Of a DNA stretch of 64,000 nt, positions 52,098 through 61,300 are shown piece by piece. Under the pieces are notes generated by a model. It was given only the letters and a program-made list of their open reading frames with translations, searched no databases and was not told the DNA's origin. Positions within the stretch are counted from its first letter, which is position 1. Each line of letters opens with the position of its first letter. The position numbers were made by a program, and so were the translations under genes. Source of the stretch: Leptonema sp964619535 (lineage in GTDB: Bacteria > Spirochaetota > Leptospiria > Leptospirales > Leptonemataceae); NCBI GenBank assembly GCA_964619535.1, contig CAZUEX010000002.1:310001-374000 (forward strand), written 5' to 3'.

Positions 52098-53437
52098 CGG
52101 TGCACCTCGGATAACAGCCAGTCCCTGGTATTGCGCTTCGGATCGACATACACAAGCTCAAGGAGATGCTTCAGCATGGCACCGATCTCCGGCCCCTTCA
52201 AACCGAGGCCTTGCAGATCACGTCCGTTGATGGCCAGGTCTGTAACAAGGAGCGGTTCAGATTTAAGGGCTGCTTGCATCCATCGGTAATGCTGTTGCAG
52301 GCGATCGGTCAGGGCTTCTGTCTGCGGAGACAGCTGCGCGCTGCCAGGGGGGCTTGCTGTGGCTGTGATGCAGGGTCGGGCAGCCTCGAGGAAGGCTTCT
52401 GTGCTAGAGGCAGCGGGCTGGCCTTCTCCGCCCAGGTCCTTTTTGAAGCGGCCAAGCAGGTTACGCCAGGCGGCCAGAAATCGATCCGAGGGGCCTTCCC
52501 ACAGTGCATTCACGGTATCGCTTTCTTCGAGCTGACGGAAGAGGGCGCTGTACAGCACGATGCGTTTTGTAACGGCTCCCGAAAGCCGCAAATGCCTTGC
52601 ACATCGTTCGGGTTCCAGGCAGGCCCGATCCAGCCACAGCGCCATGCGGAAAACGGCATCGTCAAAGGCATCGAGCGCTTCGAGAAATGACTGCGGCATG
52701 CTTTTGGCGTAAGGTAAGAAGATCGACAGAATGTCTGCTTCCTGCAGGGCCTGGAACATGGGGGATGGCCGTGCAGAGCGCAATCCCTTCCAGAGCTCAT
52801 CTGCGAACCGTTCGATGGCCACCCCTTTCATGCGGGAGCGCACGTCCTCCCGTAACATGGCCTCGTGGGTTTCGGGGTCGATCTGGAAGCCAAGCGTGGC
52901 TCGAAAACGACAGGCGCGCACGGGGCGCAGTCCATCCTCGAAGAACCGATCCTCCGGACGACCGATCGTTCGGATCAGCCCCCGCCGGAGATCGAGCTGA
53001 CCTTCAAAGACGTCGACAAGCTCACCCGTAGCTGGCTCAAGGGCCAGGGCATTGATGGTAAAGTCTCGCCGGCTCAGGTCCTCTTCCAGGGTGGCAGCGT
53101 ATTCGATACGGTCCGGTCGGCGTCCATCGGTGTACTCGGATTCGGTACGGTAGGTGGTTACCTCATACGGATGACTGTCAAGCAGGACGGTGACCGTTCC
53201 ATGCTGCAGTCCCGTCGGCACGGTGCGTGGAAAGATGCGGATCACCTCTTCAGGCCTGGCGTTCGTTGTAATGTCAACGTCCTGGACCTTGCGACCGAGC
53301 AGCAGGTCACGCACACATCCGCCGACCAGGTGGCATTGAAAGCCATGCTCTGTAAGCCTGCGGTGCAGCTCGAAAACATGCTGTGTTACCGGCGGATCAA
53401 GCAGGTCAAGTATGGATAGGTCGATCTTATGTTTCAT
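52082..53437 (-). CDS. cca: CCA-adding enzyme / tRNA nucleotidyltransferase family
   Basis: Class II nucleotidyltransferase, 451 aa, adding or repairing the CCA end of tRNAs. The catalytic head is clear: CHLVGGCVRDLLLGRKVQDV followed by DIT (DxD metal pair), then HGTVTVLLDSHPYEVTTYRT, SRRDFTINALALEPATGELV and EDRFFEDGLRPVRACRFRAT (motifs B-D). The helical C-terminal part lacks an obvious HD hydrolase motif. CCA activity is more likely than poly(A) polymerase given the RRDFTINA and template-type EDxxR motifs, but the families overlap. It converges on mtnA with a 16-base overlap. Confidence 0.88.
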   Translation of the reverse strand: MKHKIDLSILDLLDPPVTQHVFELHRRLTEHGFQCHLVGGCVRDLLLGRKVQDVDITTNARPEEVIRIFPRTVPTGLQHGTVTVLLDSHPYEVTTYRTESEYTDGRRPDRIEYAATLEEDLSRRDFTINALALEPATGELVDVFEGQLDLRRGLIRTIGRPEDRFFEDGLRPVRACRFRATLGFQIDPETHEAMLREDVRSRMKGVAIERFADELWKGLRSARPSPMFQALQEADILSIFLPYAKSMPQSFLEALDAFDDAVFRMALWLDRACLEPERCARHLRLSGAVTKRIVLYSALFRQLEESDTVNALWEGPSDRFLAAWRNLLGRFKKDLGGEGQPAASSTEAFLEAARPCITATASPPGSAQLSPQTEALTDRLQQHYRWMQAALKSEPLLVTDLAINGRDLQGLGLKGPEIGAMLKHLLELVYVDPKRNTRDWLLSEVHRQRKS

Positions 53438-53521
53438 GCAGCCGATCTCATTGATTCGTTTTCTTTTTTGGCAGTCCGGCCTAAAATCAATTGACCTGAG
53501 AGGCGTCTCCCGCCCCCTGTA

Positions 53522-53542
53522 ATTCTAAAGAAATTTTAGAAT
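53522..53542. promoter_or_regulatory. Inverted repeat upstream of sucC
   Basis: ATTCTAAA and TTTAGAAT (8-base perfect arms, 5-base spacer) lie about 107 bases before sucC in the divergent gap with cca. Possible operator or leader structure; otherwise the 53438-53648 gap shows no gene. Confidence 0.35.
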
Positions 53543-53648
53543 CAAACGGTCTTGCGCGATTTACCACGTCCCTGCAGGGTTCCTTCGCCGCAAACCTTTT
53601 CAATGTCTTTTGATAATGTAAAGAGCGAATACGTAGTATGAGGAAAGT

Positions 53649-54863
53649 ATGAAACTTCACGAGTACCAGGCGAAAGAGATTCTTCGACGTTATGGCGTCA
53701 AGGTATCCGACGGCAGGGTTGTTGAGAAGGCATCCGATATTGGAGCGGCCTACGACGCCCTGGGCGGCGGCTTTATCGTCGTAAAAAGTCAGATCCACGC
53801 AGGTGGACGCGGAAAAGGAACACTGTATGACGGACCGGATCCGTCTACGGCAAAGAAGGTGCAGGAAGGCGGTGTAAAGCTGGCCCGCACAAAAGAAGAG
53901 GCCATCCAGTACGGTACGGCCATGCTCGGCAACTATCTGCATACCATTCAGACCGGCGGCGAAGCAAAGCAGGTTCTGAAGATCTGGCTTGAGCAGGGCA
54001 CCGATATTGAAAAAGAACTGTATCTGTCCATTCTTCATGATCGTGCACTGAACAAGCCCATCGTCATGGCCTCCAGCGAAGGTGGCATGGACATTGAAGA
54101 GGTGGCCGCCACCCAGCCCGATAAAATCGTAAAGATTGCCATCGAGCCGGCCATTGGCATGCAGCCGTGGCAGGCACGTGAGATCCTCTTCAAGCTGGGC
54201 GTACCCGCTGAAACGCTGAAACAGGGCACGAAGTTCCTTCTCGCACTCTGGGATGTGTACGAGAAAGAGGACGCTTCGATGCTGGAGATCAACCCTCTGG
54301 TGCTTACCAAATCCGGTGAGCTGCATGCCCTGGACTGCAAATATGCCTACGATGACAATGCGCTGTATCGTCATCCGGAAGCGGCTGAGATGCGAGACCT
54401 TACAGAAGAGGATCCGCTCGAAGTAAAGGCCTCTGAATTTAACCTGAACTATGTGCGCCTTGATGGTAACGTAGGATGTATGGTGAACGGTGCAGGTCTT
54501 GCCATGGCAACGATGGACCTGATCAAGCATGCCGGCGCCGAGCCTGCCAACTTCCTCGACGTAGGCGGTGGAGCCAATCCCACAACCGTTGCCAACGGAT
54601 TCCGTATCATTCTCAGCGATCCGAAGGTAAAGGCAATCTTTGTGAATATCTTCGGCGGTATTGTTCAGTGTGACCGTGTTGCCAATGGTATCGTCCAGGC
54701 AGCAAAAGAGGTTCAGATCTCTCTGCCTCTGATCGTCCGACTGAAGGGAACCAATGCCGATATTGCAGCGAAGATTCTCGCTGATTCCGGTCTTCCCATT
54801 ATCGTAGCCGCTGAACTGACCGACGCAGCCGAGAAGGTTGCTGCAGCCGTCCAGGGCAAGTGA
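53649..54863 (+). CDS. sucC: Succinyl-CoA synthetase beta subunit
   Basis: Beta subunit of the TCA-cycle enzyme making succinate, CoA and ATP (or GTP) from succinyl-CoA; forms a complex with SucD. The 404-residue protein has the ATP-grasp opening MKLHEYQAKEILRRYGV and segments VVKSQIHAGGRGKGTLYDGP, DASMLEINPLVLTKSGELHA (Mg-binding Glu/Asn), and the CoA-ligase part (NVGCMVNGAGLAMATMDLIK, FVNIFGGIVQCDRVANGIVQ). A GAGGAAAG site lies upstream of the ATG. sucD starts 13 bases downstream. Confidence 0.97.
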   Translation: MKLHEYQAKEILRRYGVKVSDGRVVEKASDIGAAYDALGGGFIVVKSQIHAGGRGKGTLYDGPDPSTAKKVQEGGVKLARTKEEAIQYGTAMLGNYLHTIQTGGEAKQVLKIWLEQGTDIEKELYLSILHDRALNKPIVMASSEGGMDIEEVAATQPDKIVKIAIEPAIGMQPWQAREILFKLGVPAETLKQGTKFLLALWDVYEKEDASMLEINPLVLTKSGELHALDCKYAYDDNALYRHPEAAEMRDLTEEDPLEVKASEFNLNYVRLDGNVGCMVNGAGLAMATMDLIKHAGAEPANFLDVGGGANPTTVANGFRIILSDPKVKAIFVNIFGGIVQCDRVANGIVQAAKEVQISLPLIVRLKGTNADIAAKILADSGLPIIVAAELTDAAEKVAAAVQGK

Positions 54864-54876
54864 GGAGTAGAAGAAT

Positions 54877-55752
54877 ATGGCAGTACTTGTAGACAAAAAC
54901 ACTCGTCTGGTGGTGCAGGGCATCACGGGAAAAGAAGGCACTCTGCATGCCACGCAGATGCTGGAATATGGAACCAATATTGTCGGCGGGGTAACGCCGG
55001 GTAAAGGCGGCCAGAAGTGGGAAGGCAAGGTTCCCATCTTCAATACGCTGCGCGAAGCCGTGGAGAAAGAAGGAGCCAATGCAACCGTAATCTTTGTTCC
55101 ACCAGCCTTTGCCGCCGATGCAATCCTGGAAGCCGTTGGCTGTGAAATCCCTCTGGCCGTCTGTATCACAGAAGGCATTCCTGTAAGGGACATGGCCCGT
55201 GTATATACGGTGCTGAAGAACTCGAAAACAAGACTGATCGGACCAAACTGCCCCGGCGTGATCAGCCCTGGAATGGCCAAGGTTGGCATTATGCCCGGCT
55301 TTATCCACAAGCAAGGCTCCATCGGTGTGGTGTCTCGTTCTGGAACGCTGACCTATGAAACGGTCGGCCAGCTGACTCTTGTCGGCCTGGGTCAGTCCAC
55401 CTGTATCGGTATTGGCGGGGACCCCGTGATCGGTACGAAGCATAAGGAGGCCATCCAGCTGCTGAACGATGACCCCGAAACCGAAGGCATCATCATGATC
55501 GGTGAGATTGGCGGTACAGACGAAGAGGACGCAGCGGAATGGATCAAGGCCAATGTGAAGAAGCCCATGGTTGGCTACATTGCCGGTCAGACGGCGCCTC
55601 CGGGACGTCGTATGGGCCATGCCGGTGCCATCATCTCCGGCGGTAAGGGAACGGCTGATTCGAAGATGAAGGCCATGACCGAAGCCGGCATCAAGGTGGT
55701 CAGCTCACCTGCTGACATTGGAAAGGCTATGAAGGATCTGCTTTCGAAGTAA
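54877..55752 (+). CDS. sucD: Succinyl-CoA synthetase alpha subunit
   Basis: Alpha subunit, 291 aa, carrying the phosphohistidine. Visible are the CoA-binding Rossmann segment LVVQGITGKEGTLHATQMLE, the PAFAADAILEAV segment, IGPNCPGVISPGMAKVGIMP and the active-site loop RRMGHAGAIISGGKGTADSK whose histidine is phosphorylated. Family-standard in length and directly follows sucC. A strong terminator closes the operon about 30 bases later. Confidence 0.97.
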   Translation: MAVLVDKNTRLVVQGITGKEGTLHATQMLEYGTNIVGGVTPGKGGQKWEGKVPIFNTLREAVEKEGANATVIFVPPAFAADAILEAVGCEIPLAVCITEGIPVRDMARVYTVLKNSKTRLIGPNCPGVISPGMAKVGIMPGFIHKQGSIGVVSRSGTLTYETVGQLTLVGLGQSTCIGIGGDPVIGTKHKEAIQLLNDDPETEGIIMIGEIGGTDEEDAAEWIKANVKKPMVGYIAGQTAPPGRRMGHAGAIISGGKGTADSKMKAMTEAGIKVVSSPADIGKAMKDLLSK

Positions 55753-55782
55753 GGTCTGCCTGAACCGATGTTCTCTCAGAAA

Positions 55783-55811
55783 AGGTCGCCCGATGAGGCG
55801 GCCTTTTTTTA
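55783..55811 (+). terminator. Rho-independent terminator after sucCD
   Basis: An 8-bp stem (AGGTCGCC with GGCGGCCT, one wobble) closes a CGATGA loop and is followed by seven Ts at 55804-55810. It ends the sucCD transcript and faces the convergent channel gene. Confidence 0.88.
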
Positions 55812-55864
55812 TAGGTCAGCGTTCACGGCGAAGAACGACGGTCCCGGCGCAGCTCTGGCCACCG

Positions 55865-56230
55865 TTAAAGCCCGCGCATCTGCAGGCGACGATAGACAAT
55901 CGAAGAAACCAGCAAAACGATAAAGCCATAACCGGTCAGTGCCTGCAGAGCCACGACGGCCTTGGCCGGATTTCCCCGTGGAATGATGTCTCCAATGCCA
56001 ACGGTGGTCTGGGTAACGACGCTGAAATAAAGGGCATGTAAGAAGGTTGTGGGCTGTGTTCGCCCGGCCTGGCTGAAAACAAGGGCAGGTTGTTCCGTAA
56101 CGGCGGGCAGGAAGATGTGATAGACCAGGGCAAAAACAACAACCAGCAGAACGTAGGCCAGAAGGGCCAGGAGAAATGGATCCCGGTTAAGCCGAAATGG
56201 GGGGCCGGATGCGTTGCCGTGTTCCTGCAT
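55865..56230 (-). CDS. Small two-helix potassium channel
   Basis: A 121-residue membrane protein with two transmembrane helices (LLALLAYVLLVVVFALVYHI and ALQALTGYGFIVLLVSSIVY) around a pore loop whose selectivity filter is TTVGIGDI (variant of TVGYGD, with I in place of Y). The two-helix plan matches the Ion_trans_2/KcsA-type family. No cytoplasmic RCK domain is present, so gating is not predictable. It is a single minus-strand gene; the start lies 38 bases from the terminator of the upstream P83/100-like gene. Confidence 0.85.
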   Translation of the reverse strand: MQEHGNASGPPFRLNRDPFLLALLAYVLLVVVFALVYHIFLPAVTEQPALVFSQAGRTQPTTFLHALYFSVVTQTTVGIGDIIPRGNPAKAVVALQALTGYGFIVLLVSSIVYRRLQMRGL

Positions 56231-56267
56231 GCAAGCAGGCTACGCCGGCCTGGCGATGCGGCAAGTA

Positions 56268-56307
56268 GAAAAAAGGCCCGCCTCTGACTGGCAGGGCGAG
56301 CCTTTTT
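56268..56307 (-). terminator. Terminator after the P83/100-like gene
   Basis: GGCTCGCC and GGCGGGCC (8 bp, one wobble) pair across a 12-base loop on the minus strand and are followed by a T-run (plus-strand As at 56270-56275). Ts also follow on the plus strand, so it could work both ways, though no plus-strand gene ends here. Confidence 0.8.
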
Positions 56308-56338
56308 CCGGAATTTTGCCGGAGCTTGCTTGAACGGC

Positions 56339-58108
56339 CTATTTCGGCGGTGTAATCGTCTTCAGGAGTGTCAGATCGGCCCGACTGAAGACCTGGATGG
56401 TCGTCGGCTTACCGTCCTTATCCTGTCCCGTAACGTAGATCTTGTCTTTAAAGAAGGTGATGTCGGAGTGCGGGCTCATTCCATCCGAAGAGCGGGCATC
56501 CAGCGTAAGATCCGGGTTGAAGCGAGACAGATAATACTGGCCGTTATAGCTTTCGATGGCGTAGATCTTGTCGTCGCGAAGGATCATCGGTGTATTCCAG
56601 AACACCGATTCATTGCTCTGCTTCTTGAATTCCAGGTTCTCCTGATCCAGCAGAACGAGGAAGTGGTCGCCCTGTTCGTGGCTTTCACCGGCATAGCCGG
56701 CCACCAGAACACCCTGTTCGGGAACGACCACAAAATCGCGACTGCAGATCTTGTTAAAGGGGCTGCGGAACAACGTGTCATCCTTGTTGGTGTCTACATA
56801 CCACAGCTCATTCGAGTAATGGCCTCTATCGACAGATTTAACTCGCATGAAGAGGATCTTCTCGAGGACGACGTTTTCGCTGATCTGCTCTTTCTTTTCG
56901 ATCTCCTTTTGCAGCTCTTCTTTCTCTTTCTGCAATGTGGCAATCGTTTCGTCTATGCTTTCCTCTTTTGCTGCTTCGGTGGAATCCTTTTGGGCTTCTT
57001 CGGGACCTGCCTGGTCTGATTCACCGGGTTCCGTGGCTGGCTGATCGGCAGAAGAGTCGGTGTCGGCCGTTGAGCTCTGCTCTTCTTTGCGGGAAGGGGG
57101 ATCGCTTTTCTGTTCCTGAACCTCTTGTTGTTGCTGTGTTACCGTCTCTTCCTGCTTCTTGACTTCCTGTTCCTGTTGCTTCAGCTCTTCCTGCTTTTTG
57201 GCCAGCTCCTGCTGCTTCTGTTCTTCTTTCTGGATCTCCACGGCATTCTTCACAGGATCTTTGCGAAGCTCTTCGAGCTTCTTGCCCGTATCGACCAGGT
57301 CCGCCGTGATTTCCTGTTCTTTCTTTTCGAGCTCCTGCTTCTTCTGCTCAATCTGCTGCTGCTTGATGTCGAGCTCTTGCTGTTTCTGGTCAAGGCGGCT
57401 TTCGTCTTCTGCCTTGCGCTCTTCATCGATCTTCTTCAGAGCGTCCTTTTCTTCAGGTTTTACACTGTCATTGTTCTGCGTCTCTTCTACAATTTCCTGA
57501 CGGTCCACATCGGCCTTATCGGGGCGAACAATGTTCTTGCGAAGCGGGATCAGCAACATGGTCTGACCGGGCCATTCTTTGTAGGAGCGGGCAATACCGG
57601 CCTTTTTGGCGTCAATGCGGTTGACCACGGCCTCGGAAAAGCTCTTCTCGATCAGTTCGGGACGTGAGCGGATCTCTGCATTGTAGTAGATGATGAAAAG
57701 AGACATCGTATTGGCCTGCTCGGGCTCGAATTCAAAGGCCCGTTGCAGATAGCCCGCAAGAACCCGCTGTACGGCCATGATATGGCCGAAGTTGGTTTTT
57801 GGACCGAGAACGATTACATCGGCGCCGTAGCGCTCTTTGCCCGGGTCAAAGATCCGAAAGATGCTGACACCGGCCACCTCTTCCGTTTTATCCTCGATGG
57901 CATTTTCTGCGAGGCGCACACCGATATTGCGCTCCATCTGTCGCGCTGCCGGCGTGGCCCGGCGATTGGTACGGTTTTCAAATTGCACGGTGGGTGCGGT
58001 GAGGGCTTCTTCGGCAATGCTTGGCTTTTCCTGCGACATGACAGGTGCCGTTATGCCGGTCAGCATCAGAACAGCCAGACATGAGGCCGTGATTCTCAGA
58101 CGAAACAT
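56339..58108 (-). CDS. P83/100-family antigen homologue
   Basis: A 589-residue secreted protein. A Sec signal peptide (ITASCLAVLMLTGITAPVMS) precedes an N-terminal globular domain (about 45-205, with VRLAENAIEDKTEEVAGVSI and MLLIPLRKNIVRPDKADVDR), a long coiled coil rich in Gln, Glu and Lys (about 215-430; KQQELDIKQQQIEQKKQELE is typical) with an acidic Ser/Thr/Pro break, and a C-terminal beta-rich domain (IYAIESYNGQYYLSRFNPDL). The order matches the spirochaete P83/100 family known from Borrelia. Its role is not known. Upstream promoter and AAGGAG site are clear, and a terminator follows. Confidence 0.82.
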   Translation of the reverse strand: MFRLRITASCLAVLMLTGITAPVMSQEKPSIAEEALTAPTVQFENRTNRRATPAARQMERNIGVRLAENAIEDKTEEVAGVSIFRIFDPGKERYGADVIVLGPKTNFGHIMAVQRVLAGYLQRAFEFEPEQANTMSLFIIYYNAEIRSRPELIEKSFSEAVVNRIDAKKAGIARSYKEWPGQTMLLIPLRKNIVRPDKADVDRQEIVEETQNNDSVKPEEKDALKKIDEERKAEDESRLDQKQQELDIKQQQIEQKKQELEKKEQEITADLVDTGKKLEELRKDPVKNAVEIQKEEQKQQELAKKQEELKQQEQEVKKQEETVTQQQQEVQEQKSDPPSRKEEQSSTADTDSSADQPATEPGESDQAGPEEAQKDSTEAAKEESIDETIATLQKEKEELQKEIEKKEQISENVVLEKILFMRVKSVDRGHYSNELWYVDTNKDDTLFRSPFNKICSRDFVVVPEQGVLVAGYAGESHEQGDHFLVLLDQENLEFKKQSNESVFWNTPMILRDDKIYAIESYNGQYYLSRFNPDLTLDARSSDGMSPHSDITFFKDKIYVTGQDKDGKPTTIQVFSRADLTLLKTITPPK

Positions 58109-58130
58109 TCGATTCTCCTTTCGATCTCTG

Positions 58131-58158
58131 TTTATAGAAGGATTGCTCGGTTGGTCAA
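58131..58158 (-). promoter_or_regulatory. Promoter of the P83/100-like gene
   Basis: On the minus strand TTGACC (58158-58153) and TATAAA (58136-58131) are spaced by 16 bases, about 23 bases before the ATG at 58108, which has an AAGGAG site 6 bases upstream. Confidence 0.7.
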
Positions 58159-58330
58159 TTCAATTTCACAGAGACGACGCTTTCTTTATTATCGTTTCTT
58201 TACATGCGATAATTCAAGGGAATTTCTGATTTTTGCGTTTTATACAGAGCTCCATGCAGGAGATTTCTATCGGAAAATTCTATCCGAAAAGGTATTTACC
58301 CTCCTCCGCCTGTCAGAAAAACGGAACCGG

Positions 58331-61300
58331 GTGTCTCTTTCTCCCATTGTTGATCGTTTTGCTTCTCGCTATCTGGCCCCGCTTCTTGCGCGACCGGCCG
58401 GGCTCGTTCGTGCCCATGGTATCCCTCCGGGGGCGCGAAGTCTGGCCCTCGCGGCCCTGCATGGACTGGCCAGGCCAGCAGGCCGCACGGTCATCTATGT
58501 AACGACGGGAACGCCGGAGGCCGACACCCTGGCCTCTGAGACGGCCCTGTTCATGAATCCGGAAAACATCCATGTTCTGCCCGAAATGGACGGCATCCCC
58601 TATGAATGGTCGCGGCACGACATGGTGCTTTCGGGCCGACGTATACGAACCCTGGATCGACTTCTTTCAGACGACTCCAGCCTCCTGATCGTTCCTGCAG
58701 GTGCCCTGCTTCGCCGGGTGCCCGACCCACAGATGTGGAAGAGCAGAGCGATCACCCTGAAGCCCGGAGATGCCATCGAGCCCCGCCTGTTAATGGAAAG
58801 GCTTGTGGCTGCTGGCTATCACCGAACAGAGCGTGTGGAGGGGCCGGGCGAATTCTGTTTAAAGGGCTCGTTGCTTGATGTCTATGCCGTGCAGGCGGAT
58901 CGACCGGTGCGGATTGACTTTTTTGATGTGGAGATCGAATCGCTGCGCCAGTTTGATCCGGAAACGCAGCGCAGTTCAAGCGCCGTAAACAGCGTAACGA
59001 TTTTGCCCGCCTCGGAGGCAGTCATCGATGGCCAGGCTTTGCAGAAACTGTCGGCTGCCATCAACAAGCGGTTTGATGCCGCTCTACGACGTCCTGAATG
59101 GCTGGAAGCAAACCTGGAAACGGCCAATGGTCGCGATCAGCCTGGCCTGGAAGAGCTTTTGCCGCTGATCATGCCCTATCGCTCGCTACTTGAGCTTTTC
59201 AGCACTCCTCCCGTCCTGGCCTTCGATGCCGATGGCGCCGCCTTAGATCGGCTTCTGCGGGTGGAGCGCGAGTATGATACGCTGTTCGAAAGAGAAAGCG
59301 AGCAGCGTGTGGCCGTTCCACCGGATGACCTGCTTGATCGCCAGACGACCGTCCTGCTGGATCGTGACAGAACAGAATCTACACTTCAGAGGGTTGTATT
59401 TTACAGCCATTCAGACCTGGATACGGGTGAAACATCGCCGGAAGCACTGATGATCCGCGACCCATCTACGTTCTCCGGCCGTATGACAGAGTTCCGTAAA
59501 CGGGCAACGGAGATTCTCGAAGAAGGCGGCTCCGTCATTATCAGTTCTCCCTATACGGCGCAGATTCAACGGATTGCAGGAATCCTGAAATCTGAATCCG
59601 TACCGCACGAAACGGTGGAATGGCACGGACCGGATACACGGGTAACCTCTTCGCGTGTCTTGCTTGTTCAATCTCTTCGCGAAACGGGCTTCGAACTGCC
59701 AGAAGAAAAACTCTTCATCTGGACCGATTCTGACATATTTGGTCGCTCCTATAAAAAACGGGTGCGCTTCAAAAAGACCGGCTCCGCACCGCTGGATTCA
59801 TATCTCGATTTACGCGAAGGCGATACAATCGTTCACATCAATCATGGTGTGGGACGATTCGTTAAGCTTGAGCGCATGAAGGCTGCCGGTCGCGAAAGGG
59901 ACTTTCTCGTTCTTGAGTATGCCGACCAGGATCGTCTGTTTGTACCTCTGGATCAGATCTCTATGATTCAGAAGTACGTTGCTCCGGAATCGAATCCGCC
60001 TCTGGATCACCTGGGACGTGCTTCGTTCAAAAAGATTCGCGAGAAGGTCGAGAAGAACATCGAGGCCTTCGCAGAGGAATTGATCCAGATCTATGCAGCC
60101 CGTGCGAAAAAACAGGGATATGCCTTCCCGCCCGACACCGTATGGCAGGAGGAATTCGAAGCAGAGTTTCCGTACGATGAAACGCCTGACCAGCTGATGG
60201 CCATCCAGGCCACAAAAGAGGACATGGAGTCTCCACGGCCCATGGACAGACTGATCTGCGGCGATGTCGGTTATGGAAAAACCGAGGTTGCCATTCGCGC
60301 AGTCTTCAAGGCTGTTATGGGAGGCAAGCAGGCCGTCGTTATCTGTCCCACCACGATTCTGGCTTTGCAGCACTTCAAGAATTTCAGAGAACGTTTTGCC
60401 AGCTTTCCCGTGCGCATTGACTGGGTATCTCGATTTCGTACTGCGGCCGAGATACGGCGCATCAAAGAGGCCCTTGCGGACGGTGAGGTGGATGTGGTCA
60501 TCGGCACGCATGCTCTTCTGGCCAAGGATGTTAAGATTCGTAACCTGGGGCTGCTTGTAATCGATGAAGAGCAGCGCTTTGGTGTGGTACATAAGGAAGC
60601 CTTGAAGAAGCTGAAGACGCAGGTTGATGTGCTCACCCTGTCGGCCACACCGATTCCGAGAACCCTCCACCTTTCCCTGACGGGAATTCGCGATCTTTCT
60701 GTTATTCAAACGCCGCCGCGAGACCGAAAGCCGGTGAAGACCTTTGTGCTTGAGGATTCCGACGCAGCTCTAATGGAAGCGGTGCGGCGCGAGCTTGAGC
60801 GAGGCGGGCAGATCTTCTATCTGCACAATCGCATACAGACCCTTGATATGGTCGGTGAACGTCTGCGTACGCTGATGCCGGAACTGCGCTTCACAACCCT
60901 TCACGGGCAGATGCACGAAGATGACATCGAAGAGATCCTGCTCGATTTTACGGAACGCAAGTTTGACCTTCTGCTGACGACGGCCATTATTGAAAACGGC
61001 ATCGACATCCCCAACGTCAATACCCTCATCGTGGACCGTGCTGATCAGTTCGGATTGTCACAGCTGTACCAGATTCGCGGAAGGGTTGGACGCTCTAACC
61101 GTCAGGCCTATGCCTATTTCTTTCACCAGGGAAGCAAGGTACTGACCGAGCAGGCCATGAAGAGGCTGAATACATTGCTTGAATACCAGGAACTCGGTTC
61201 AGGGTTTAAGGTGGCCATGCGAGACCTGGAGATTCGTGGAGCGGGTAACGTTCTTGGCAAAGAACAATCCGGCGATATTATACAGGTCGGTTACGAACTG

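Noticed and set aside
53487..55322. A long open frame (611 codons) on the minus strand across sucC and the start of sucD.
   Set aside because: It is antisense to two unmistakable genes with full catalytic motifs. Its product has mixed, low-complexity composition and no recognisable domain.
57125..57667. A leucine/phenylalanine-rich open frame on the plus strand resembling a membrane protein.
   Set aside because: It is the complement of the Gln/Glu/Lys coiled coil of the P83/100-like gene; complementing those codons naturally yields Leu and Phe runs.
58151..58330. A 60-codon N-terminal extension of Mfd from a TTG.
   Set aside because: It overlaps the divergent promoter, is AT-rich unlike the coding DNA and makes the protein longer than the family.
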